DNA of 14,241 nt from TMED23 sp964639965 (GTDB taxonomy: Bacteria > Pseudomonadota > Alphaproteobacteria > Rhodospirillales > UBA2165), in assembly GCA_964639965.1 (NCBI GenBank), contig CAZXGI010000061.1, forward strand, positions 1 to 14,241, written 5' to 3'. Below, one piece after another: positions 1 to 6,608 of the stretch. The translations under genes were made by a program, and so were the position numbers. The notes beneath the pieces were generated by a model. The model did no database searches, had not been told where the DNA came from, and was given only the letters and a program-made list of their open reading frames with translations. Each line of letters starts with the position of its first letter. The first letter of the stretch is position 1.

Positions 1-711
1 TCCATAGCTTATCGAACTGATCCAGATTGGGTTTATGGATTCCCTGAATATCGGGGTGATCAACGGGATGCGATTGCGGCCTCAAAAAGGGTCAGTAACC
101 CTGGTTGCTACGCATGCGCGTCAACCGCAATAATCTATCCATTGGTGGCCTCTGATATTCTGCCGAGTAGTTTTCCTGTAACTATAAATGCCGTGTCAGG
201 ATATAGTGGTGGTGGCAAGCGTCTAATTAGCGCTTTTGAAGACTCTGATAATGGTGATCACATAGATAGTGAATTTTATCTTTATGGTTTGGGGTTATCT
301 CACAAACATACACCAGAAATACAGACTTGGTGTGGTCTTGATCATGCCCCACTTTTTGTGCCGAGTGTGGCTCGATTTTCACAAGGCATGCTTGTTTCTG
401 TTCCGCTGCAGTTGTGGCACTTAGAAAAGGATGTCTCCGGTAGCGATCTTTTTTCTGTTCTTGAGGATCATTATAAGGGTTGCCCATTTATTAATGTTCT
501 CTACAAGGAAGATGAAACCGGATTAGAGAATTTAGATCCTGAAGGTGTTAATGGAAGCAACATTTTAAATATTTATGTGTTTTCAAATGATAAAAACTAT
601 CAAGCAGTTGTTTGCGCTCAACTCGATAACTTGGGCAAAGGAGCATCTGGTCAGGCTGTGCAAAACCTTAATATAATGCTGGGTCTGGAAGAAACTATAG
701 GACTGCTATAA
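1..711 (+). CDS. argC: N-acetyl-gamma-glutamyl-phosphate reductase, 3' part (5' end outside window)
   Basis: Catalyses the NADPH-dependent reduction of N-acetylglutamyl phosphate to the semialdehyde in cytoplasmic arginine biosynthesis. The frame is open from base 1, so 236 codons are visible and the N-terminal NADPH-binding part is cut off by the window edge. The motif SNPGCYA carries the catalytic Cys (codon 106-108), followed by VNAVSGYSGGGK-like sequence (here INAVSGYSGGGKR) and a KHTPEI motif (His codon 307-309) as expected for the active-site His. The C-terminus, DNLGKGASGQAVQNLN, is the family signature. It resembles the compact ArgC type of about 310 residues, which would leave some 75 residues missing on the left. 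An internal TTG at 142 is not the start, because the conserved NPGC motif lies upstream of it. The next gene follows 7 bases after the stop, so co-transcription is likely. Confidence 0.95.
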   Translation, partial: SIAYRTDPDWVYGFPEYRGDQRDAIAASKRVSNPGCYACASTAIIYPLVASDILPSSFPVTINAVSGYSGGGKRLISAFEDSDNGDHIDSEFYLYGLGLSHKHTPEIQTWCGLDHAPLFVPSVARFSQGMLVSVPLQLWHLEKDVSGSDLFSVLEDHYKGCPFINVLYKEDETGLENLDPEGVNGSNILNIYVFSNDKNYQAVVCAQLDNLGKGASGQAVQNLNIMLGLEETIGLL

Positions 712-718
712 AAAATCT

Positions 719-1447
719 ATGTATAGAATATCATTTGAGAACAATATACTTAGACTTCTTTTTATTGCATTTTTCTCAGGTTTATTTTCCTGTTCAGCGA
801 ACTCTGCGTCGACTGGCTACAGTAATCCCTTTGAACTTTATCCCAATGGCATTGAATTCCAGGTTTCTCGAAATCAAGAAATTATAGGGAAACATGAGCT
901 TTTTTTCGAAAAGTTAGAAGATAAAAAATTTAGAGTTGGTGTTGAGGTTAAGTTTCGGGTTATTTTTCTTGGTTTATCCATTTATCAATATAAGTATCAA
1001 TCGGAAGCTATCTGGCATCGTAGTAACTTAATTAAACTAAAAGCCGAGCAAGATGATGATGGCGAAAAATCGGAAGTAATTGTTTTTAAGAGAGAACATG
1101 AATTAATAATAAAGACAGGAGATTCTGAAGTCAGTTGTGATCATGGATCCATACCGTCAAATCATTGGAATGCCAATATTCTAAAAAAAGAAGAGATAAT
1201 TAATACGTCTACTGGAGAACTTTCTTCAATAAATATAAAAAATCTGGGGAAGGAAAAAATACGTGCGCAAGGCATTTTCATATTTGCTAACAAATATAGT
1301 TATACTGGAGATGTAGAAGCTTTAGCTTGGTATTCAGATGCAGGAAATTGGGTTAAATTGAAATTTAAGGGTAAGGATGGCTCCGATATCGAATATGAAT
1401 GTATCAAGTGCGGAATAATTAGTACGATTGGCCAGAAATTTGACTAG
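719..1447 (+). CDS. DUF6134-like exported envelope protein
   Basis: A 242-residue protein that I place near the DUF6134 family by general resemblance; its function is unknown. It begins with a short polar stretch, then a hydrophobic segment (about residues 10-24) ending at LFSC (Cys25), followed by Ser/Ala-rich sequence. This could be a lipoprotein signal with an atypical lipobox (Phe at -2) or an ordinary signal peptide cleaved after residue 28-30. The remainder alternates hydrophobic and charged residues in a beta-rich pattern (VEVKFRVIFLGLSIYQYKY), with a CIKC motif close to the C-terminus. The ATG lies 7 bases after the argC stop without a clear Shine-Dalgarno sequence, which suggests translational coupling. 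Its 3' end overlaps the SDR start by up to 20 bases. Export is well supported; the family name is moderately sure. Confidence 0.75.
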   Translation: MYRISFENNILRLLFIAFFSGLFSCSANSASTGYSNPFELYPNGIEFQVSRNQEIIGKHELFFEKLEDKKFRVGVEVKFRVIFLGLSIYQYKYQSEAIWHRSNLIKLKAEQDDDGEKSEVIVFKREHELIIKTGDSEVSCDHGSIPSNHWNANILKKEEIINTSTGELSSINIKNLGKEKIRAQGIFIFANKYSYTGDVEALAWYSDAGNWVKLKFKGKDGSDIEYECIKCGIISTIGQKFD

Positions 1448-2207
1448 CAATGGTAATAAATTAGCCTGGATTACTGGAGCTGGCCGAGGCATAGGTCGAA
1501 GCCTAGCACAACATCTTGCTGCAAGTGCATGGACCGTTGTAGTGACTTCTCGTACGAAATCAGAACTATTGTCACTTGAGAAAGAATCGAGAGATTTAGA
1601 GGGAAAGATTATAACTTGCCCCGCTGATATTAGGGACCCTGAAAGAATAAAACAGCTAATAGAACACATACATAGCGAAATTGGTGAGATTGATCTCGCA
1701 ATTTTGAATGCAGGTAATTATATTCAGTTTGGTGTTAATGAGTTTTCTGCAACAGCGTTTAAAGAGCAAATAGATATAAATATTTTGGGCACTGTAAATT
1801 GTTTGACGCCCGTGATGCATAGAATGAAAAATCAGGGAAAAGGGCACATTGTTGTTATGTCTTCACTTAACGCATATCGTGGCCTGCCGTTGGCGAGCGC
1901 TTATGGAGCGTCTAAGGCGGCATTGACAAATATGTGTGAGGCTTTGAAACCTGAACTTGACAAATTTGATGTAAAAATTTCGGTGGTTCATCCGGGCTTT
2001 GTACGTACTCCTTTAACTGACAAAAATGATTTTAAAATGCCGTTTCTGGTTGATACTGATTTTGCGTGCAAACGTATCATCAGAGGAATTAGTAAAGGTC
2101 GATTTGAAATTGTATTTCCAAGCCGTTTCGCATTTATTTTGAAATTGCTGCGGTGTTTACCATATTTTTTATATTTTGCCGTAACGCGCAGGATTATCAG
2201 TAAATGA
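1428..2207 (+). CDS. Short-chain dehydrogenase/reductase (SDR, NAD(P)-dependent)
   Basis: Classical SDR oxidoreductase of about 259 residues. The Rossmann dinucleotide motif TGAGRGIG is at residues 16-23, NAG at 94-96, the catalytic Ser at 146 (MSSLNAY) and YGASK with Tyr159/Lys163; HPGFVRTPL follows as in the family. The C-terminal 30 residues are hydrophobic and basic (FAFILKLLRCLPYFLYF), possibly a membrane-associating tail, which fits a lipid substrate. The in-frame stop at 1416-1418 limits the start to TTG 1428 or TTG 1440; no in-frame ATG precedes the Rossmann motif and neither TTG has a strong Shine-Dalgarno, so coupling to the upstream gene is likely. The stop overlaps the next ATG by 4 bases (ATGA). 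SDR members of this kind accompany DUF1365/CFA-like lipid clusters; the substrate is not deducible. Confidence 0.92.
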   Translation: MARNLTSNGNKLAWITGAGRGIGRSLAQHLAASAWTVVVTSRTKSELLSLEKESRDLEGKIITCPADIRDPERIKQLIEHIHSEIGEIDLAILNAGNYIQFGVNEFSATAFKEQIDINILGTVNCLTPVMHRMKNQGKGHIVVMSSLNAYRGLPLASAYGASKAALTNMCEALKPELDKFDVKISVVHPGFVRTPLTDKNDFKMPFLVDTDFACKRIIRGISKGRFEIVFPSRFAFILKLLRCLPYFLYFAVTRRIISK

Positions 2208-2626
2208 AGATTGAAGATGCGTTTAAGCAATATGCCAAATTTCTTCAAAATCTGAGACCAGAGAATATTCCGGAGCTGGAGAAATTCGTCCACGGTGATG
2301 TTGTATTCCGCGACCCGTTTCATGAAGTCAAAGGACCGGAAGCAATGTCTAACGTAATGTCTCAAATGTTTAATAAACTCACGGAAGTTAATTTCACTGT
2401 TTGTGATCATGCCATTGCAAAGAATAAAGTTTTTTTTGATTGGCGGTTGGAGGCAGTTCTAGCTGGCAAGCCTTGGGTCGTTGTGGGCGTCACTATCCTA
2501 AAATATAGTGCAAATTATAAAATAATTGAACACGTAGAACATTGGGATTCTGCATCGCAATTCTATGAACGCTTTCCCATAATTGGCCCGCTGATTAGGT
2601 ATTTTCGATATCGTATTTCAAAATAG
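2204..2626 (+). CDS. NTF2-like / SnoaL-type small protein
   Basis: A 140-residue protein with the typical NTF2-like layout: an N-terminal helix (YAKFLQNLRPENIPELEKFV), then FRDPFHEVKGPEAM, in which the aromatic/Asp-Pro pair is the hallmark of the SnoaL-like fold, then beta strands ending in HVEHWD. Such proteins are cone-shaped cytoplasmic dimers that act as isomerases or hydrolases, or merely bind a ligand. It is translationally coupled to the SDR through an ATGA overlap, and the SDR plus NTF2-like pair is a known companion of DUF1365/CFA-like fatty-acid clusters. A role on the same lipid substrate as the SDR is an inference. The stop codon lies inside the terminator palindrome at 2620-2653. 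Confidence 0.85.
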   Translation: MKIEDAFKQYAKFLQNLRPENIPELEKFVHGDVVFRDPFHEVKGPEAMSNVMSQMFNKLTEVNFTVCDHAIAKNKVFFDWRLEAVLAGKPWVVVGVTILKYSANYKIIEHVEHWDSASQFYERFPIIGPLIRYFRYRISK

Positions 2627-2653
2627 CTATGTCGGTCTGGCGACAACTATTTT
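2620..2653. terminator. Bidirectional terminator between convergent arms
   Basis: An interrupted palindrome: AAAATAG (2620-2626) pairs with CTATTTT (2647-2653), and TGTCG (2630-2634) pairs with CGACA (2641-2645) around a 6-base loop. The A-tract on one side and the T-tract on the other make it usable from both strands. It contains both stop codons of the converging genes (TAG at 2624-2626; reverse-strand TAG at 2647-2649). The GC content of the stem is modest, so efficiency is uncertain. Confidence 0.6.
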
Positions 2654-3192
2654 GATGTTTTAGAAAAAGCAATGGTTATTTGGCCAATTTCAATACCGAA
2701 TTTGCTCATTCGAGCACGGTTTAATAGAACATTTCCTGGTTGTAGAAACATCCAATCATTAAAATTAACCCTAATCGTTTTGTCCTGATCCATCTTTAGA
2801 TCAAGTACATACTGCCAGTTTAAAGAATTACCCGAGGCGGCACCTTTAGCGATCCCAATAACATCGTCCGCTCGACCCTCATATGAGTTTTTTCCAGTCT
2901 TGCTAATTCGCCATTGTCTAAAATCTTTTTCTCCATCATTAAATAAAAAATTTTCGTTCAGCGTCAGTATTTTACCATCCCAAGAACCCTCAATATCAAC
3001 AGTAAATTGACGTTTTACGTTACCAAATCGATCTTCGAATATTCCCCAGGCCTTCGTTTTGCCATTAAAATAATCTTCTAGGATAAATTTAGGGCTGAAA
3101 TTTTTAAAGTCGTTTGGTTTCATTGACATACATCCACCTAAGAAAAATAAAATTGATATTACAAGAACTGTTCGCATCAGGATATTCCTCAT
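2647..3192 (-). CDS. DUF3833 family lipoprotein
   Basis: A 181-residue predicted lipoprotein of the DUF3833 type. The N-terminus MRNILMRTVLVISILFFLGGC has a basic start, a hydrophobic core and a good lipobox (LGGC, Cys21), so it should be acylated and face the periplasm. The mature part has the family-like sequence FSPKFILEDYFNGKTKAWGIFEDRFGNVKRQFTV (split here across residues 33-66), an FNDGEKDFRQWRI motif and a C-terminal DWMFLQPGNVLLNRARMSKFGI region; a lipocalin-like beta-barrel is plausible. It is the last gene of the minus-strand operon and its ATG overlaps the stop of the transporter gene by 4 bases. Function is unknown; DUF3833 genes commonly sit with DUF1365 and CFA-like genes, so an envelope-lipid role is inferred. 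Confidence 0.88.
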   Translation of the reverse strand: MRNILMRTVLVISILFFLGGCMSMKPNDFKNFSPKFILEDYFNGKTKAWGIFEDRFGNVKRQFTVDIEGSWDGKILTLNENFLFNDGEKDFRQWRISKTGKNSYEGRADDVIGIAKGAASGNSLNWQYVLDLKMDQDKTIRVNFNDWMFLQPGNVLLNRARMSKFGIEIGQITIAFSKTSK

Positions 3193-4556
3193 TTTGTGAC
3201 ATTCTTCATTGTTCGTTTTTCTAATCGAATTATTTGACGTCGTATTATGTTTTGTTTGGCTGCATTTAAAGGGTGCCGACTAATGATCAGGATCGAGATA
3301 ATTTTGAGTGCGACCGGAACAATAGAATACATTAAAGATAACGCCGTTAAATTATTTTCAATTTGTGGTTTATTGGTAGAAAACCCAAAAACCTCTAATA
3401 AAGGGAATGCTATTAATATGGAGAGTGCTAGGGCTAGTTTTGTGGCCATGCTCCAAAATGAAAATAACAAACCGGTCCTATCATGACCGGATCTCACCAG
3501 TTCAAATTCTGCTATGTCCGCCTGCATGGAAGGCGGTAAAATCATGTCGGCTCCCAGCGTAATTCCCGTTAGAATTGTAATTATAAAAAAGACCGTGATA
3601 TCTCCGTTTTCCAACAGGGGAACCCAAGCAAAAGTCAAACATGATAGACCCATTGCCCACGACCAAATTTTATGTTTATCAATATGTTGACTAAGCCATA
3701 ACCAGATGGGGACCCCAGTCACTGCTGCTAGAAAATAACATAATGTTAGAAGCCCACGTTCTAATTCATTGGCTCCCAGGACGTGTTTTAAATACAATAT
3801 GAATAAAGCAGCTGGGATTCCGTTTGCGATGCCATTAATTATCCATCCAACCAGCAGAGATACAAAAGGAGTGTTAGCTCTTATTCCCATAATTGCTGAA
3901 AACGGTTTCTCAGTTTGATGAAGTTGAGATACTGGTGGTTCTTTAACACTGGTCAATAATACCGTAAAAAGCGGAACTCCAAGGCAAATCATAATCCAAC
4001 CAATGAGTGCCATTGACTGTTGTTCATTAATCCCTCTAGTGGATGAAAGAGCTGGAATAGCTCCTGCCAGCATTATACCGGCAAGCATAAAACCTTCTCT
4101 AAAAGATGTTATTTTAGTTCGCTCGTTATATGAATCAGAGAGTGCTGCTCCCCAGGCTAAATAAGGAATATTGATCATTGTCCAACCTAAATAAAGGATA
4201 GTAGCCCAGAGAGCTAAATATATACTCCCGACGTCGGTGGCAGGATTTAATAAAAAAATTGTTCCCAATATTCCTAAAATACCTCCAATTAATATAATAG
4301 GTTTTCGTCGGCCCCACTTTCTTTGGGCTAAAGTGTCGGTTTGATCAGATAAGCTTCCAATTAATGGATCGGTGAAAATATCAATTAAACGAGCTACAAA
4401 AATTGCGATACCGGTAGCAGAAAGCCCTAGGCCAATTTTTTCAGCGTAAAGTATTGGCAAATGTATAAGTAAGGGGAGAGTAGGCATCCCTAAAACCAAT
4501 GCAGGGAAGCCGTAGCGGAGACATTGCTGAAATCCATTATCTTCTTTTTCTAACAT
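3189..4556 (-). CDS. MFS transporter of the MFS_2 / GPH (MelB-like) type
   Basis: A 455-residue integral inner-membrane protein with about 12 hydrophobic segments. The loop between helices 2 and 3 reads DPLIGSLSDQTDTLAQRKWGRRKP, which combines the family's DP-x-x-G-x-x-SD signature with the RWGRRKP motif of glycoside-pentoside-hexuronide:cation symporters. A second conserved region, MILPPSMQADIAEFE, lies in the C-terminal half, again as in MelB-type proteins. The start codon follows directly after the stop of the methyltransferase gene with no spacer, and the end overlaps the DUF3833 gene by 4 bases, so it is firmly part of the operon. The same superfamily contains sugar symporters and, in animals, the lysolipid carrier MFSD2A. 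Given the lipid neighbours, a lipid or lysolipid substrate is possible but is only an inference. Confidence 0.9.
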   Translation of the reverse strand: MLEKEDNGFQQCLRYGFPALVLGMPTLPLLIHLPILYAEKIGLGLSATGIAIFVARLIDIFTDPLIGSLSDQTDTLAQRKWGRRKPIILIGGILGILGTIFLLNPATDVGSIYLALWATILYLGWTMINIPYLAWGAALSDSYNERTKITSFREGFMLAGIMLAGAIPALSSTRGINEQQSMALIGWIMICLGVPLFTVLLTSVKEPPVSQLHQTEKPFSAIMGIRANTPFVSLLVGWIINGIANGIPAALFILYLKHVLGANELERGLLTLCYFLAAVTGVPIWLWLSQHIDKHKIWSWAMGLSCLTFAWVPLLENGDITVFFIITILTGITLGADMILPPSMQADIAEFELVRSGHDRTGLLFSFWSMATKLALALSILIAFPLLEVFGFSTNKPQIENNLTALSLMYSIVPVALKIISILIISRHPLNAAKQNIIRRQIIRLEKRTMKNVTK

Positions 4557-5801
4557 TTATATTTTGCGCAGATGGAATTGACCTACGTTGATCGCTCCTG
4601 ACCTAAAACCGGCAGACGTATAGTCCAGGTAATATTCCCAAATACGTTTGAATTTTTCGTCAAACCCTAGCTGTTCAATTTCATGCCACTTTAACTGAAA
4701 TTTTTTCTGCCATAACTCTATGGTTTGGGCATAAGAAGGGCCAAAAAAGTACGTATCTGCTACCTTGAGACCTTGCGACATACTATGTTCAGAAATTTTC
4801 TCTGGACAGAGAAGCATACCCCCAGGAAAAATATAACGCTGAATAAAATCCATAGTTTTTCGATAAAACTCAAAATAATTATCTGGTACCGTGATAACTT
4901 GGACCATTGCTGCACCATTGTTTTTAAGCCGATCTGACAAAGTTTTGAAATAGATGGGCCAATACGATTCTCCTACGGCTTCGAGCATTTCTATGGAAAC
5001 TATTTTATCGTAATTTCCGATCACTTCGCGATAGTCTTTCAATAGAATTTCAACCTGGCCATTTAGTCCAGCATTTGCTATACGATTGACCGCAAATTTA
5101 TGCTGCTCTCTTGAGATTGTAATACCTGAAATTTGAGCGCCAGTGTTGAGGCCGGCATATTCAGCAAAACCTCCCCAACCACAGCCAATTTCAAGTACTT
5201 TATGATTCTCTTTTATATCTAGAACATTGATGATTCGTTGGTATTTCTTTTGCTGAGCTTCATGCAGTTTTTCTTTTTTATTGGTGAATAAAGCCGAAGA
5301 ATATGTCATCGTTGGATCAAGCCACTCACTGAAAAAATCATTTCCCAGATCATAATGAGCGGCAATGTTTTTTCGGCTCCCTCTTTTATTATTTTGCTGA
5401 AAAAACCGAGTTAATGTGCCAGAAAGTTGAATCAAAAAATTAGAGGTTAAATTTTGATCCAGCGCATCCATATTTGCTGCACCAAAGTCGAAAACATTCG
5501 CTAGGGAAGGTGTTGTCCAATTTTGGAAAATATAGCCTTCTGCTAGGCCGAGATAGCCGCTTGAAATAATTCTTTTTAGAAGTATTAACGAGTGGATATT
5601 AATTTCGGCAGTTGGCCCTTTGGATCCACTGTCACAGTCAATAACCTGACCATTATCTAGTTTGAAGATTATACGGCCGTATGCAATTGACTTAGTTAGC
5701 CGTCGTAAAATTCCTTCTATAAACGGTATATTTTTTTTTCCAAGATACATTATATCTTTCATTGATTTTTCAGATGAAACTTGTTGATTATTTGGCGACA
5801 T
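4557..5801 (-). CDS. CFA-synthase-like SAM-dependent fatty-acid methyltransferase
   Basis: A 414-residue member of the cyclopropane-fatty-acid synthase family, which transfers a methyl(ene) group from SAM to the double bond of membrane acyl chains. An N-terminal domain (about 1-135) is followed by HYDLGNDFFSEWLDPTMTYSSA (149-170), the SAM site VLEIGCGWGGFAEYA (202-216), EMLEAVG (271-277), and QRYIFPGGML (321-330). By-eye alignment to E. coli Cfa puts Ser169 at Cys139, Glu274 at Glu239, Gln301 at His266, Ile303 at Ile268 and Tyr357 at Tyr317, so the bicarbonate-binding set is only partly kept. The product may therefore be a methylated chain rather than a cyclopropane. The ATG is 6 bases after the DUF1365 stop and the TAA abuts the transporter ATG. 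The family call is sure; the symbol cfa is withheld for the reason above. Confidence 0.93.
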   Translation of the reverse strand: MSPNNQQVSSEKSMKDIMYLGKKNIPFIEGILRRLTKSIAYGRIIFKLDNGQVIDCDSGSKGPTAEINIHSLILLKRIISSGYLGLAEGYIFQNWTTPSLANVFDFGAANMDALDQNLTSNFLIQLSGTLTRFFQQNNKRGSRKNIAAHYDLGNDFFSEWLDPTMTYSSALFTNKKEKLHEAQQKKYQRIINVLDIKENHKVLEIGCGWGGFAEYAGLNTGAQISGITISREQHKFAVNRIANAGLNGQVEILLKDYREVIGNYDKIVSIEMLEAVGESYWPIYFKTLSDRLKNNGAAMVQVITVPDNYFEFYRKTMDFIQRYIFPGGMLLCPEKISEHSMSQGLKVADTYFFGPSYAQTIELWQKKFQLKWHEIEQLGFDEKFKRIWEYYLDYTSAGFRSGAINVGQFHLRKI

Positions 5802-5807
5802 ATTAAG

Positions 5808-6587
5808 TTACCCTTTGTATTGCCTCATTGGCTTTGTTGGGTTTTTGTTTTGCTTTTTATAAGGCTCATGGGGGAAGAAGGGAGCACCTTTGAATCGTAA
5901 CTTTATAGCTTCGTAATGAATTCCGATAATTACTTTAAGGCTCATCAAAGGATAAGAAAAGATCGTTTTTAATAAAGCTCTGTCATTTAATTGGCCTTTT
6001 ACACCGGAAAAAGAGGCCACAAGTAGCAAACCTTCGGAATCTTTATCTTCAATAATCACGCTAACTTTTTCTTTGGGTGCGCGAACTAGAAATCTATAGG
6101 AACAATCGGCAGGTACAAATGGTGATACATAAAAGTTTTTTTGGCAGTTTTGTTCAATTAATTCGGGTTTATTTTCTTTAACCGGTAAGACATAACAATG
6201 TCGTTCATTAAAAGTATTGTGTACTTCGTATAAGATCGCACCCAATGATCCATTATCTCTATAACAAAAAAAGACTGTTAAAGGATTGAAGACATAGCCT
6301 AGTATTCTTGGATAGCATAACATCCAAACCTTTTTTGAGCTGTCCGATAGACCGGCCGCTTTGAGTTCTTGCTGGACCCAGTTAGATATATTTTCACCAT
6401 ATCCATGGTCCTCGTCTCGGATAGAATAAACCGTGCGGCGGTTATAGGAGAGTAACTTATAATTTTCATTTAAACTTTCAAGATCATCGATGTCGAGGAG
6501 AAGGGAAAATACTCTGTATCGGAGTTTATGTTGCTTTGGGCGCATCCGTTTATGTACAACATCGCCATAGTAAATAAATGAAGTCAC
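5808..6587 (-). CDS. DUF1365 family protein
   Basis: A 259-residue DUF1365 protein. Its biochemical activity is not established, but it is almost always encoded next to a FAD-dependent oxidoreductase and a CFA-like methyltransferase, as here. Diagnostic stretches are VVHKRMRPKQHKLRYRVFSLLLDIDDL near the N-terminus (split over residues 10-36), GYVFNPLTVFFCYR in the middle, the EVHNTFNERHCYVLP segment, FYVSPFVPADCSYRF, and IHYEAIKLRFKGAPFFPHEP near the C-terminus. The start is a GTG (reverse complement of 6585-6587): the resulting N-terminus matches the usual family beginning, whereas the first internal ATG would delete the conserved region. It begins 21 bases after the FAD oxidoreductase stop and ends 6 bases before the methyltransferase ATG. 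Confidence 0.92.
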   Translation of the reverse strand: MTSFIYYGDVVHKRMRPKQHKLRYRVFSLLLDIDDLESLNENYKLLSYNRRTVYSIRDEDHGYGENISNWVQQELKAAGLSDSSKKVWMLCYPRILGYVFNPLTVFFCYRDNGSLGAILYEVHNTFNERHCYVLPVKENKPELIEQNCQKNFYVSPFVPADCSYRFLVRAPKEKVSVIIEDKDSEGLLLVASFSGVKGQLNDRALLKTIFSYPLMSLKVIIGIHYEAIKLRFKGAPFFPHEPYKKQNKNPTKPMRQYKG

Positions 6588-6608
6588 GTCTATCGTTACC
6601 TAGTTATA

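Noticed and set aside
1988..2410. 140-codon minus-strand open frame opposite SDR and NTF2-like genes
   Set aside because: The plus strand there encodes two clear families linked by an ATGA overlap; the antisense translation is basic and without motifs.
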